64,000 bases of DNA from Zanthoxylum bungeanum (GCA_019454045.1 SKCR01001829.1:1-64000); one strand, 5' to 3'; positions 32,252 through 45,414 are shown, counted from the stretch's first letter. Program-made: numbers and translations. The notes: generated by a model from the letters alone, not told the origin.

Positions 32252-35200
32252 GAATGACAGTAGACTTAGATATTGTTAGATTAGTTCAAACCATCGGGAA
32301 CTGTTGTTCCGATTTTCTTGGAAAATCAAGATGGTTAATGACTTAGTTACTAAGTCACGATTAATAATATAAATAGATATCTGTTTTGGATATAGTTATC
32401 TAGTAAGAATATTTTCTTATGTAGTAAGAATTGACTTGAATTAGTTCATGTCTCGATATTCTTGACTGGCATTAAGAAAACCCCGTTAGTATTTGTTTAT
32501 CTTATAATGATGTTTCTTAGCTTTAGTGACTTTTAGAATTCACGTGTCTGACACAGTTTGCTAATCCAATATTTATAATTTTTATGAATAATTAAAGGCA
32601 AATTATAAAGCTTAAGAAATGAGATGCGTATAGTTGTGTAAAGAGAATATTTATTCTCACAATACGACAACTGTAGGTGTTGGATACCTGATCTCCCGTC
32701 TAGTTATTTAAAATAATGTTTAATAACTATTTTGATATCTGATATCAGAACTTGTGACTATTGGATAGTTACTTGTTCTATATAAACAGTTGTTACATAT
32801 TTTGATATGACTAGTAGTGTCATTAATAAAAGATAGACATTAAGAAAATATTCGGTTAACTAAATAACTTAGAACCGTGCTTTATGAGATTGTATCATAT
32901 TAGAATTATATGTTTTTTCCGTATGGTAAAGGATGGACTGATACGAGATCACACCATAAATCCTTATCTATTTAATGAATATTGTAATCAGAATGTGATT
33001 AAACCTATTTAACCAATGATTGTAATTGGACCACAGATTTATTGAACTAATACATTGGATGTATGTAGTTTAATGAATTAAAAATTGCCATAGATAGTTT
33101 TCTTTACTTCGTAACTTAGTTAATGATTTGTCATGACTTAGTTACGTGTTTCCAAAATAGAACATGTTGAATGTCTTGAATTGTTCGAGAATTTTCAATA
33201 TGTCTCTGATGAAACACGGATAGAATATTTCGAATGGTTCAAAGATATTCTATTTGTAGTGTTGAAAACTATATCTTTGAAATTCATTGTGAGTCCTTGA
33301 ATTGTTCGAAGATGTTTGATATGATCAAGCACATGAATTTAAGGCAATTAGTTCTAAAGTTATTTATTGAATGTGATTCTTACTCAATATTAAACTTCCA
33401 TGATTCCATCTTGATGGAATTGGTCAGTGGGAGTAATTGAATCTTATATGATTAGATTCGTTGTTATTGAATATTGCCGAATTAGTTTCGATACTCTTGG
33501 GGTTATGCTCCAGTAACATTAATTCATCCTTTTAATTACTGTTGCATTTGTTTCTACAATTACGTATATGATATGTATAGTAGAAAATTCGAATCTTGAA
33601 AAGTTTGAGATTTGAAACTTTCTTTTGTATAATGGTTATATAATTGAAAGTACTTGCGCCTTGGAGGTACAAGTAAAAGTTTATCATTTATTCTATTTAA
33701 TAGAATATTATATTCTATTTGATAAAATATCTTTTCTACGATCCTGAGTAATAAAATTGTGTTATTACTTGGTATGTAACATCAGATGTTAACAATTGTC
33801 GAAAATGGTTGACTTATTGAAGTCAAATATGAGAATGATAAACTATAATGGAACTATATAATTAATAAGATGAAAAACCCTTAGTCAACTTCCATATAAG
33901 TCCAATAGGATGTTAGAACCATTTGCGAAGTATTTGATACTTATTGGTTCTGTTGTTTTCGTATTGAAGAAAATTATCCTATAACTTATAGTAGTAGCGA
34001 TATTTGATATCGATTTCGGAAGTTAGCATTGAATCATAGATCTAAGATTGTTCATAGCTTAATATGATCAAGTTTTGAACTTGATTAAGCTTTCGTTATG
34101 AATCGTTCATAAAATGTGCAAATTATTTGCGCAGCAAAAACAAAATGAGCATGATAAAGGTTTTACCTTTATAGTATGACAATGAAAAAGGTTATCCTCA
34201 GTAGTCTATTGTAGATTATGAGAATACTTGTCTCTAGTTGTACTAATTGAACGGTTAAAGATTTGTTGGTTAACGTTTATATTAAACTATGTATTTTGGC
34301 TAAAGAATGCAAAATGGCGTTCTTGAGTGATTTCTTCGAATGAGAGATCCGTCGTGATTTCTTTGTTTGAAGACTTTATTCTAGAATGGCCCTGGAGTTT
34401 TCATTCTGCTAAGATCATAATTTGATATACTAGCTTATAGAGCCTATTATAGACTCAAATAAGTTTTTCGAAAATATGTGTTCTCTAATTTTGATACAAT
34501 CAGATTGTCTGATTTTATCAAAGCATAGAGAATACATATTTGATAGTAGGGTCAGTGGGAGCATACAAATTTCTTTCTAAGGTTATATATCCTAACAACA
34601 TTATCATTATTAAAGTAATAATGATATGTTTGTAAAGTAAAACGTTTACTTAAGTCTTATTTTCTCCGTGTAAGCAGTGGGAGTAGTTTCTGATATATTT
34701 GATATAAAGTTTTATATATGATATAAAACTAAGAGACTTGTGAGATACTCCCATTAGTCGCGTATTAGATATGATCTAATAAAGGGCACAATAAGACTAT
34801 CTGTATGACAGTTAGTATAACTGTTTGACAGTTAATGTGTCTTTTATGTATATAGTATTCATCTTTCGTAAAGGATGATACCTTTGTCGAAAGAGAGATT
34901 GATTGGAATGTCTGGTCAATCTTATGCATTATAGGATGATGGCGTAATGAATACTATGTTATGTGCGATTAAGGATATCAATTTAATCGTAATTTTTACG
35001 AGTTATTTTGATATGCTGCAGACCATATGATGAGTCTTGAAACATGTTCTTTGTTATCTTAGAGATACTAAGAACGAGTTTCTTTTTCACGGAAAATTTA
35101 GTCTGCAACCATAAGGTCCGATTAGTTTTGATCCTAATTATGACATTAGATGGTCTATGTCATATAAAGTAAGAAAAGATGCAGTGGGTGTGTCACCGTT

Positions 35201-35618
35201 GATTCTACTAAACTAGTGGAATCAATTGTAACTTATGAAGTATTGACTTATGAAGTTGCATAGTGACCCTATAGATTAGAAGTTTTCATATTAGTGTAGT
35301 GCTTGTGGTTGTCTCATAGTATTTGGATTTGGTCTTTAAATACGTAGACAACGCAGTAGCTATAACACAATACTGATATAGCGTATGAGTCATATTGATG
35401 TGGAATTTGGATTGTACAAAATATGACTGATAATGGTTAAGGAAAACAATTGAGTTTGTTGGACGGACTCAATTTGTTAAAGTGGGCTTACTTGTTGTTG
35501 CCTACCACTTGAGTGCTTGGTGAGCTCTTGAGGGCAATGAGTATGTGATATACATTGAGATATGTTTATGTCCGATTCATAAATACGAGCAATTCTATTT
35601 TCCAATTGGCACTCGAGC
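32252..35618 (+). pseudogene. Cop2 decayed Copia gag-pol
   Basis: Begins with an ATG-led gag-like text (TVDLDIVRLVQT) at 32253 and includes a gag-like helix text near 33310-33440 (KMFDMIKHMNLRQLV). Much later a DNAVAITQY RNase H motif is seen near 35344, then the PPT. Between them only short fragments survive, with stops throughout, and the length (3.4 kb) is shorter than an intact Copia gag-pol. No product is possible. Confidence 0.7.
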
Positions 35619-35630
35619 AAGTGGGAGAAA
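35619..35630 (+). promoter_or_regulatory. Cop2 polypurine tract
   Basis: AAGTGGGAGAAA just before TGTTAGGG. Confidence 0.8.
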
Positions 35631-36485
35631 TTGTTAGGGTTGGTGCTCAGACTGCCAATCCAGATCATATTTATGTCCAATTCATAAATACGAGCAATTC
35701 TATTTTCCATAATATTACTAATTTAATGGTAGCACCCTTGTCTTTTATACACTTATTTGATCTAATTACGATTAGATATCTAATTATGATTAGATTGAAA
35801 CTAAATCTGGTTTAGTGATACATGTATATTAGACAAAGACCCTAGGATTTACAACGTAGTGCGCAGTTACAACGTAGTTTGTAATTGACATTGGGAAGCG
35901 CACTATAAGATGTATATCCTTAAATAAAGTTCCTGGTCAAAATTTACTAACACGGGTCGGTTAGTAAAATCTGCTGAGACCAGTACATGTCGTATATCGT
36001 GACTTGGTTCGATGATTTATCCCAATGAACCATGAGTCTCGGGAGACTCGTATAAACATGTAGGTGTTTATTTGATAAACACTGAATGGCTCACTGAAGA
36101 TTTCCTAATAGATGGTATACCAATGTAGATAGGAATCTTCTCTAGTTGAGCGAGCATAGTGGTCTTTCGACTTGAGATACCACTGTAGATATATGAGTTA
36201 TCCTCCACACTTTGATGGCAGTCACGTCACCGATCTATTCATGATTAGACCTCCGCTTGTTCGTTGGGTGTAGACTGATGCTCATGATATCATGTACGTA
36301 TCAATAGAGGATCCGTCAGTCCTGTGTATAAGGCATAAGCATCCTACACGTGTTTACGATCTACTAAATCCATGGTCGTGGTATAACTTCGGAAATAAGT
36401 TTCGAGTGTTATTTAGAGATCGTAAATTGAAAGTCAACTATATTATACCGAACTGATTTAACGTTCTTATCTATATCTCAGGTAT

Positions 36486-36499
36486 AATATGGATAGCCT
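36486..36499. repeat. SINE target-site duplication (left copy)
   Basis: AATATGGATAGCCT, repeated exactly at 36737-36750. A 14-bp perfect duplication indicates L1-type target-primed insertion and a fairly recent event. Confidence 0.92.
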
Positions 36500-36736
36500 C
36501 AACCCCAAGGGGTTGCCTCAGTGGTAAAGGCTTTGGGCAGGAGTGGTTTGCTCCCTCACAGGTTCAAGGTTCGAATCCCACTAGATGCATTTCCTTAGGG
36601 CCATGCCCCTTGGTGTGAAAAGCCAGCGACTTACCCTGATCTGTGTTGGGAAACTTCTGAGGGCACGGGGCATGGGTCCCGGGGATTAGTCGAGGTGCAC
36701 GTAAGCTGGCCCGGACACCCCGGTTATCCAAAAAAA
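36500..36736 (+). mobile_element. tRNA-derived SINE
   Basis: A 237 bp insertion with RNA polymerase III boxes: an A-box-like TTGCCTCAGTGG (36513-36524) and B box GGTTCGAATCC (36568-36578). A GC-rich body follows, with GGGGATTAGTCGAGGTGC and AAGCTGGCCCGGACACC, then an A-run (36730-36736). The 3' body resembles, from memory, the conserved 3' domain shared by several angiosperm SINE families. It codes for nothing and depends on LINE enzymes. Confidence 0.92.
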
Positions 36737-37130
36737 AATATGGATAGCCTGTGATGGAGGGATTATACGTATGCAATGACCTTGACTTACATAGTTTAGC
36801 GAGATTATCTGTGGTCTTCATAATTCATGAGTGGGTGAATTATGGACACGAAATTGGATTTCGTAACGGATACACGTTAACATATAGTGTCTCACAATAT
36901 GAAGTGTACTCGTTGATCACTTGGGCAACGCGATATGAACAATATGGATTATTCATAATACTTCATCGGATTAAGTGAGTTAATTCAAATAGTTTAATCG
37001 GTTAAACGATAACACATGCATTAGGGGATTTTGGCCAATCGTAATTATTGTGTATTTATATTTGATACATAATTCGATTAGATACACATTAATTAATCAT
37101 CAAATTAGATTTTGAAACATGCCATAAATT

Positions 37131-38157
37131 TAAGTATTTGTTATTTATTGTAAATAAAAATACATATATAATAATAATTATATTAATTGATTATTTGGAT
37201 ATTTAATTGTTAAATATTTAAATAATTAATAATAAACTTTTTTCATAAATGTTATGAAATTTGTCCAATTATTATTGGTTCACATGGCATGATTTATTAA
37301 GCTTAAGTGTTTAAATTTGATTTGTCCAACTAAAGCTTATCTCATCTTTATTTTTAATTTAATGAAATTAAAAAATACAAAATGACCATTATACCCCTTG
37401 TGAGTCGGTCACAATGATTTAAAAGAAAGAAAATATTTTCTTCTTCATCTATCCATTCCACCATGACCGAATACACCTAAAAGAAAAGCCCTAAAATTGG
37501 TTTGAAGAATCCATGAAGAAATGAAGGAAAACCAAGAAAAAAGGCTTAGGAAACAAGAGATTAAAGGTAATCTACTATAACCCTAAGCTTGGAAATTTAG
37601 TTTCTTGTTTCTTGATGATCTAGAAAGGTTCTAGGGTTCCTTTAATTCTGAAAAATTGGGGCTTTTGGTTGTGGATGATGAATTGGAAGTGTTGATGCAT
37701 GTGTGAAGTAGTTTTAAATGGAATTAGTGTAATTATTGTCCAATTTGTTCATTTGATGACAAGTTGTCATTATAGAGTGTTATGACCACTCTTGTAACAC
37801 GTAGAACTGTTCTTGGGTGGTTCATGTGTAGTGACTTTGATTGGTGTTGTGGATTAATTGGATTAATCATGAAAATTGGATTTTAAAGCATGAAATTTGG
37901 CAAAAATGGTTTCTGGATCACACCTGGAAGCTTACTGATTTTTTTGATGAAAAATATGTTTTGTGAAATTTTTGGATGTGTTTTGGGTATTGGAACAATT
38001 TCCGGAAATTATTTCCGAGTTGAAATAAGCGAAAACGGTGAAAAATGGAGTTATCGGGTGACTTTTGAGTCAACCGGGTAACGGCTATCCAAACATTGAA
38101 TTTTTCACTATTCGAGCATCCCATGAACTGCCCTAACACTATTGGGGCTGACCTGGG
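37131..38157. other. AT-rich sequence without recognised gene
   Basis: 37131-37380 is extremely AT-rich. 37380-37700 resembles an LTR or leader (CCATGACCGAATACACC, then a possible donor AAGGTAATC), but no partner is seen. A 63-codon frame at 37890-38081 has no recognisable domain. It may be the end of the Cop2 LTR or old unclassified repeat. Cop1-d starts at 38158. Confidence 0.4.
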
Positions 38158-40199
38158 TGTTGGACAGTTATGACCCATAGCGTCACTATTTGTACAGATC
38201 ATGGTGTTGTTGTACAAATTAACTATGTGACAAAGGAAATTGCTCTCTTATCATTTGTGATTAGATCACCAAGATGTATAAATGATATGAGGTCCTTATG
38301 ATTAGTTCCTGGATTGAGATGATATGAGACAGTATCAATCCATGAAGGTTTAATCATTAAATATCCTTAATCAGAGTATTATCGAGAATGGACATCGATA
38401 ATGTGTAAAAGACTAGTATTACACTCGTGCGCGTTGTGAGGGCATAACATCATAGTTCTCATATATTTGGGTCTAGGATACTCATGCAAGTGTAATAGGA
38501 GGTTGTGTTTTACCGATGGTACGGAAAACAGCTTCGCTCTGGATAAACCCTCTGAATTCCATTGGTAGTATGAATATGTGTCTATGGAAGTCCGAAATCA
38601 GGGTAGGTGTATTTGGTCTTAACCTGAGACTTGCACCGCTAATACTTGCGACAATCAATGTACTTTGGTTTTAGGTCATCCAGGGCTTTAACAGGTTCTG
38701 TGTACGCCTATGCTGGGTATATTGAGGATCGTAGTGTATTGGGTGTGATGTCAAGACGGAAGTATCACTCCAGTCATAGTGGAGATGGTGGTCACGTAGG
38801 ATACGAGACTGGTTCTCTTATATGCTGCAGCTATCGAGATATTATGACTAGGTCATGTTTATCCGATTATAGAGACTAGTTACCAGAGATCCGATATATG
38901 CTTCGTAGGAGGCAGACACATTTCCAGCTCCTAGCCTAGCACGTGACATCCGATACTGGATTGAAATACGCAATACTATGTATACTACGCCTGATATAGA
39001 TCACATATTCCTGTAAGGATATTTCTGGAGAATTGGGTAGGCATGGCGCTTTGCTAGAAGCCAACCTTGTCTTTTAAATCGGTACAAACGTAGTACGAGG
39101 TACTTACGTGTTCAGAGAGTCCGACGACCAGATTTACTGCCAACATATCCGGGGATCTCATGGGTCGCTTCCCGAAGATTCACCGATGACGTATGACTCA
39201 CACTTAAATAATTTGGGATTAATTAGATGAGAGAGTAAATTAATCTGGGATTAATTATGGAGATATTTTATCTGGGATAATATATCATTAAAGAGAGAGA
39301 ACGATTAATTTGGAATTAATTGATAAAATAATATATTCGATATATTATACGAAATGGATTTCGACGCGAATTGAAATTAGATTTTAATTCGGACGAACGA
39401 GTTAATTTAGAATTAATTCGTTAGCGATGTGAATAGTGATTTTGCTAGGTATAATTATTTAATTACGTCGCAACGAAAAATTCGTTAATTTGGAATTAAC
39501 GAACCCGAGCCCGGGAGTGTTTGCGAGAGTATTCGCATTTCAAATTTGAGTGCGGCACTCAAGTCACATCAAGCGTCAAATCATTAGTTGCATCAAGCGT
39601 CAAATCATTAGTCACTTTGAGTGATGTGACAACTTATCACTTGATTGATTTATTGATGTAAATAGTGATGTGAGTGGTTGAGGCTTTATTGCCTTTGACT
39701 TTTTGAAATTGAAAAATGGTAAATGTTATTGTTTTTTGGAAAAACAATTAACAAATACATAAAGCAATTTCTTCTCTCTCTTTCATATATGGCTCACGGT
39801 TTTGGAGCCAAAAATGCTCCCTCTCTCTCACGGCCTCAATGCCATTTTCTTCTTCTGTCTTTCTGGTTTCACCGAGAATCAAGAGGAGAAACATGGTGAT
39901 TTTATGGCAAAATTACCAAGTGCTAGCACACCAAAGAGTATATACAAAGGTGATATGGAACTAACTACATGAGATTGGAATCACCATTGGAGAAGCTTGG
40001 AGCTTGGAGGATGATCCATGGCCGAAAATGGAGGAGCCAAATTCAGCCACTGCCATGACCACCAAGGAGGGCAGAAAAGAATTTTGTTCTTCGTCGCATC
40101 GCTCAACCGCTCGATGTAAGTATTCCGCAACTTCCTCGTGTATTCACATGTATGTTTCTATGCTTGATTCGATCCTCGGGACTTAGAGATTTCCCAACA
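38158..40199 (+). mobile_element. Cop1-d 5' LTR
   Basis: A 2,042 bp LTR from TGTTGGACAG to TTCCCAACA, followed by a perfect primer-binding site, hence a 5' LTR. Palindrome array at 39208-39505 and GTAAGTAT at 40116-40123. Left flank CTGGG has no partner at 44127, so the element is not a simple complete insertion. Confidence 0.92.
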
Positions 40200-40200
40200 A

Positions 40201-40212
40201 TGGTATCAGAGC
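40201..40212 (+). promoter_or_regulatory. Cop1-d primer-binding site
   Basis: TGGTATCAGAGC, one base after the LTR. The best preserved Cop1 primer site in the window. Confidence 0.92.
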
Positions 40213-40526
40213 GAGTAAAAGCATGAAACTTGAATTTAGGGTTAAAATTGGGTAAAATGTATTTGAGCATGATTTGATGAAATTGGATGATTGAGTATGC
40301 TTAAATGTAGTTTAATTGAAGTTTGATTGGATCAATTTCATGATATATTGTTTGGAACAATTTTGCCCAAAAATCATGGCTTGGCCGAATGATGAACTTG
40401 CCCTAATGTCTTGGAATTGATTCATTGGATGACTTGAAATCGATTGAGAATGGTGATTTAATGTTGAATTTGATTCAATTGGATTGGATTTAAAATTGGA
40501 CATAAAATGCCCTCAATTGCCGAGAC
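40213..40526 (+). other. Cop1-d leader, truncated
   Basis: Matches the beginning of the Cop1-h leader (56157-56620): TGAATTTAGGG..AAATT near the start, GGCTTGGCCGAATGATG and ATTGCCGAGA near the end. The match stops at about 40526, where minus-oriented leader begins. Confidence 0.75.
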
Positions 40527-40535
40527 TTAAGGTGC

Positions 40536-41434
40536 GCTTTGGCCTTCTAGAATATCGAATTAAGGTGCGCCTTGCGCTACTTGCCTTAGTGCAAACTTTG
40601 ACTTTGTCTCATTGAGAATAGCCATTAACTCCCCAAGAGTTATTAATTACAATTTAGTACTTCTAAGATCTAAGAATAGATCTATGAATATCCTTCAATT
40701 TCATTATCATACTTTAAGGATCTAATCCTTTGTTCTGATTCAGAAATTAAGGAGTCTATTGCGACAAGCTTAATGGATTAAGCACTAAAATTATCATCAT
40801 ATAAATCTTCCAAAGATTATGCTCTACTATTTGCTTAACTCCGGGCTTAGGACTAATTTGTTATTTTATCAAATAAAGTAACTTATTATTTTCCAGGACC
40901 ATCCTGAAATTATTCCCAATTTGAAAATTAAACCATTTAAACACATTTTCCCTAGGATTATGTTTTAAATGTCAATCTTTCAATTTATATTTTGATTTTA
41001 ATAGTCCAACTATTTAATCAATGATTTTCGGTACTATTAATTATAATGATTATTATAGTCCAACTATATTAATCAACTATAATTTAATTGTTTGAATACA
41101 GTCTAACTGTTAATTAAAACAACGATTTAAATATTAGTCCAACTAAGATTTAATTTATTTGACGAATAATTTTTGATTGAGCGCGTATGGCAAGTAATTA
41201 AATGAATATTGCAAATTCAATTCTTGCCTCCCACTATTTTTCGGCGAGCATCTAACCCTCCGTCGAGTACTCGGGAAACCGTGTTTCCTAGCGGGCTAGG
41301 ATCCCGTTAAATATCACACAATCTTGACTTTGGCCAACAAATTGTATGATAATTAACTAGGTAGATCTCTAAGATCAATTGGATCCAATCCAATTCCTAG
41401 ATCCAGTAGGGGGACATCAAAGTCTGAAACATAT
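40536..41434 (-). other. Cop1-f leader, distal part
   Basis: Reads on the plus strand like 11647-12612 of Cop1-b (TTGGCCTTCTAGAATATCG, AAGGTGCGCCTTGCGCTACT, ending TGAAACATATATCTTG). Thus it belongs to a minus-oriented Cop1 copy. It is cut on the left by an inverted junction and on the right by Cop1-e. Confidence 0.8.
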
Positions 41435-41862
41435 ATCTTGTACAAATTAACTATCTGACAAAGGAGATTGCACTCTTATCATTTGTGATTAGATCACCTA
41501 GATATATAAATGATGAGAGGTCCATATGATTTGTTCCTGGACGGAGAATGATATGAGACAGTATAAGTCCACGTAGGATAAATCATTAAACATCCCTAGT
41601 CAAAGTATTATCGAGATTGGACATCGATGAATGCGTAAAAAACTAGTATTACACGTGTGCGCGTTGTGAGGGCACAACGACATAGTTCTCATATATTTGG
41701 GTATAGGATACTAATACAAGTGTAATAGGAGGTTGTGTTTCACCGATGGTACGAGAAACAGCTTCGCTCTGGATAAGACCCCCTCGGAATTCCATTGGTA
41801 GTATGACTATGTGTCTATGGAAGTCCGAAATCAGGGTAGGTGTATTTGGTCTTAACCTGAGA

Positions 41863-41870
41863 CTTGCACC
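41863..41870. repeat. hAT target-site duplication (left copy)
   Basis: CTTGCACC, repeated exactly at 42575-42582. Eight bases is the hallmark duplication of hAT transposases. Confidence 0.92.
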
Positions 41871-42574
41871 TAGGGATGGCAGCGGGTAGGGTTTGGTGCG
41901 GGTTTGTCATTACCAAACCCGCACCCGCATATGTGAACAAATTACCAAACCCGCACCATACCCGCTGTGGGTTTTAATTTTCATTACCAAACCCGCACCC
42001 GCATATGTGAACAAATTACCAAACCCGCATTGGTACCCAACGGATTTTTTGCGGGTTGGTCATCTCAGGATTTTAGCGAGTTTGTATTCAAGAACTGTTT
42101 GCATCTGGAACTACCAGTCTCAACCAAGTGTGAAAATGTACATAGCTTACTGCCATTTGATCATATTATACCTCTTATCATAATAGTAATTAGATTTTGT
42201 TTGTTAAATTTAAATGAGGCACAGGCAGTGACTCACGGCATGGGCCATAGGCCATAACATTTTAATTCACTATTGCTTCTTTCTAGTTTCTATCATCCAT
42301 TTTATTTATTTTTATTATTAAAATGATTATGGATACAATTATGTGAGTCATGACTCATGAGATTAATTAAAAAATTTCTTTTTGCGGGTATGCGGGTACC
42401 CGCTGCGGGTACCCGCATATTTTACTAAAATACCAAACCCGCACCGCACCCGCAGCGGGTTCTATTTTAAAATACCAAACCCGCACCATACCCACTAATA
42501 TATTTACCAAACCCTACCCATTGCGGGCGGGTTTTTGCGGGTTTGCGGGTAGGCGGGTAAAATTGCCATCCCTA
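41871..42574. mobile_element. Non-autonomous hAT element (MITE-like)
   Basis: A 704 bp insertion with 11-bp terminal inverted repeats TAGGGATGGCA / TGCCATCCCTA and a perfect 8-bp duplication. Subterminal parts are GC-rich with repeated CCAAACCCGCACC and its complement GCGGGT, including a palindromic run near 42388-42418. The middle is AT-rich. No transposase frame exists, so it depended on one supplied elsewhere. Removing it restores the Cop1-e LTR. Confidence 0.93.
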
Positions 42575-44126
42575 CTTGCACCGCTAATACTTGCGACAAT
42601 CAATATACTTTGGTTGCGGTCGTCCAGGGCTTTAACCGATTTCTGTGTACGCCAATTCTGGGTATATCGAGAATCGTAGTGTGTTGGGTGTGATGTCAAG
42701 ACGGAAGTGTCACTCCAGTCATATGGAGTTGATGATCGCGCAGGGATACATAACTGGTTCTCTATATAAGGTTGCAACCGTCAGGATAATATTACTTGGT
42801 CATGATTATCCGATATTAAAGAGACTAGTTGCTCGTAATCTGATATATGCTTCGTACGGGGCAGACACTATACCAGCCCCAGGCCTCGCATATGATCATC
42901 TGATACTGGACAGAAATACGCAATACTACGTATACTACGCCTGATATAGATCCTTTATTCCTGTAAGGATATTTCCAGAGAATTGGGTAGGAATGGCGCT
43001 TTGCTAGAGGCCAACCTTGTCTTGTAAATCGGTATAAACGTAGTACGAGGTACTTACGTGTTCGGATAGTCTGACGACCGAATTTACTGCCAACATATCC
43101 GGGGATCTCATGGGTCACTTCCCAAAGATTCACCGATGACGTATGACTCGCACTCTTAATTAATCTGGGATTAATAAGATGAGAGAGAAAATTAATATGG
43201 GATTAATTGCGGAGATATTTTATCTGGGATAAAATATCATTTAAAGAGAGATAACGATTAATTTTGAATTAATCGATAAATTAATATATTCGATATATTA
43301 AACGAAATTCGATTTCAACGCGGAATTAAAATTAGATTTTAATTCGGGCTAGCAAATTAATTTAGAATTAATTCGTTAGCAACGTGAATAGTGATTTCAC
43401 TAGGCGTAATCATTTAATTACGACGCAACGGAAAATTCGTTAATTTGGAATTAGCGAACCGAGCCCGAGATTATTTGCGAGCCCATTCGCATTTCGAATT
43501 CGAGTACGGCACGCAAGTCAAATCAAGTGTCAAATCGCTAGTTGCATCTAGCGTCACATCAAGCGTCAAATCATGTCACTTTGAGTGATATGACAAGTGA
43601 TTGATTGATTGATGTGATTGAGTGATGTGGTGGTTGTTGGCATTAAAAGTTTGACTTTTTATTAGCCAAGTTTTTGGTATATGATTTAATAAAATCAAAT
43701 TCAAAATTAGACAACACTTTTCAACTCTCTCTTCTCTCTTTCCTCATTTCTCCTCACGCCCATGGAGGGCCAAATGTTCACAGGTTTCATCTGAAAAAAC
43801 CGTGAATGGGGAAGCAAGTGTGATGAGATTTGTGGCAAATTCCTAGAGAGCTAGCACTCCGAGAGACATGCGAAGGTGATAGGGAAGTCCACCCATGAGC
43901 CGGGAACCATTCGGCGAAGCTTGGAGCTTGACGAATGACCAAAATGGAGGCCAAACCAGTGAGCACCTACAGCCCACTACCGTGACAATGAAGAGGCAGA
44001 ATCTGAAATTTTTGTTTCCTCCGCGTCGCTCAACCGATCGATGTAAGTATTCCGCGACTTCCTCGAATGTATTCACACATGTTCATGGTTGATTTATGAT
44101 CCTTGGGACCCTTAGAATCTTCAACA

Positions 44127-45407
44127 GAAACCTCATTTACATTGATGGGAATAGGTGAGAAGAGAATACAAAGAATAAGGAGGTAATAAGGCTGGACACG
44201 CAGGTCCAATTAATATATTCCAAATTTATTACAACAATTTCTAAAATTTCCCCACCCATCTAATATCCATCTGATATACATTATTCATGCATCGCAACCA
44301 TGTATTCACACAAGCATGTTATCAATCAATCTAATCAAATTAATTAATCTGATAATTAATGACCATCCAATGTTCAAACAACGATTTGATTTTGCGCGAG
44401 TCAAACTTGTTTTGCGAATAAGTACTCAAAGTACGAATTCTCGAATTAAATTAAACTACATAATTAAATCCAATTCAATTTGTATTTAATACTAATTCGC
44501 TATTTAATTCCAAATTAAATATTACACTTTATTAATAAACTTTTACGACTTAAATTCCAAATTTAATCGTTACGGGTCTCAAAGCCCGATTAACGTCCAA
44601 CGTTAATTTAATTAAAGTCCAATGGGCTTTTAATTAATTTCTTTAGGCGTGGACTTTTGGTCAACTCGGGTCAAACCCAATAACCAAAGCCCAATCCGTG
44701 AATTACCCCATAAGCCCAGAAATCAATTTTGGCCCATTAGGCCCAATTAAACTTTAAAGGTCCATTAGTCGCATTTGGGCTTTATGGAATCGGTTTTGGG
44801 CCTAATTGGATCCAACCAATTTTGCCTAAACCCAACTTAGTACAACCAAGCCCAATAAGCCCAATAACAACACTTAAGCCCAATTTCACAAATAGGCCCA
44901 ACATAATTAAATTGCCAAATTCCAAATTCCCAATTTAATTAAACAAAGTGTAATACACAATTAATTACCCAATTAACATTTCTAAAACATCAATTAGCCT
45001 AATTAATCATGCTCAATTACATCAATTAGTGTCCAACACATTTTGATCAAAAAATCAAACCCAATTACATGCTATATCATTCTCGGCAATTTGGCCAATT
45101 TGTGTCTGATTCGGTTTCAATCCAATTAAATCCATAATCGACATTAAATCAACATTCCCGAATGATTCCAACTCATCCAATGAATCAAAATCAAAAAATT
45201 TCAAGACAATTAGGGCTATGTATTTTCGGCCAAGCCTTCCAAAATTGGGGAAAATTGTTCCAAACAAAATTTCTTCAAATTGATCCAATCAATCCTCAAT
45301 TAAAACACATTTAAGCATATTCATTCATCCAATTTCATAAATCATGCTCAAAATCATTTTACCCATATTTTAACCCTAAATCATTTTCATGCTCAATATT
45401 GGATCAA
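44127..45407 (-). other. Cop1-f leader, proximal part
   Basis: Reads on the plus strand like 13162-14440 of Cop1-b, including GAAACCTCATTTACATTGA at its left edge and the GCCCA/TGGGC cluster at 44620-44910. No gene seen. Confidence 0.8.
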
Positions 45408-45414
45408 GATACCA
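45408..45414 (-). promoter_or_regulatory. Cop1-f primer-binding site (degenerate)
   Basis: Reverse complement starts TGGTATC, then diverges (TTGATCC) from the initiator-Met complement. It lies one base from the LTR edge. Confidence 0.65.

Larger units (their letters stand above)
35632..37130 (+). mobile_element. Cop2 3' LTR (right end uncertain)
   Basis: Starts TGTTAGGGTTGGTGC after the PPT. The right end is not fixed; I stop at about 37130, where strongly AT-rich sequence begins. A 39-bp segment just before the PPT (about 35561-35600) is repeated inside the LTR (about 35668-35708). A SINE lies within it. Confidence 0.6.
41435..44126 (+). mobile_element. Cop1-e LTR, 5'-truncated, with hAT insertion
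   Basis: A plus-oriented Cop1 LTR lacking about its first 50 bp (starts inside the TACAAATTAACTAT segment) and ending TCTTCAACA. Without the 704 bp hAT element and its duplication it is about 1.98 kb. Palindrome array at 43155-43460 and GTAAGTAT at 44043-44050. It separates two parts of the Cop1-f leader, replacing about 550 bp of it. Solo LTR or remnant 3' LTR cannot be told apart. Confidence 0.8.

Noticed and set aside
36500..36600. Possible tRNA gene (A and B boxes)
   Set aside because: No cloverleaf beyond the promoter-like boxes; A-tail and target duplications show it is a SINE.
41930..42020. CCCGCA-type repeats considered as telomere-like
   Set aside because: The words are not plant telomere repeats and sit inside a bounded hAT element.
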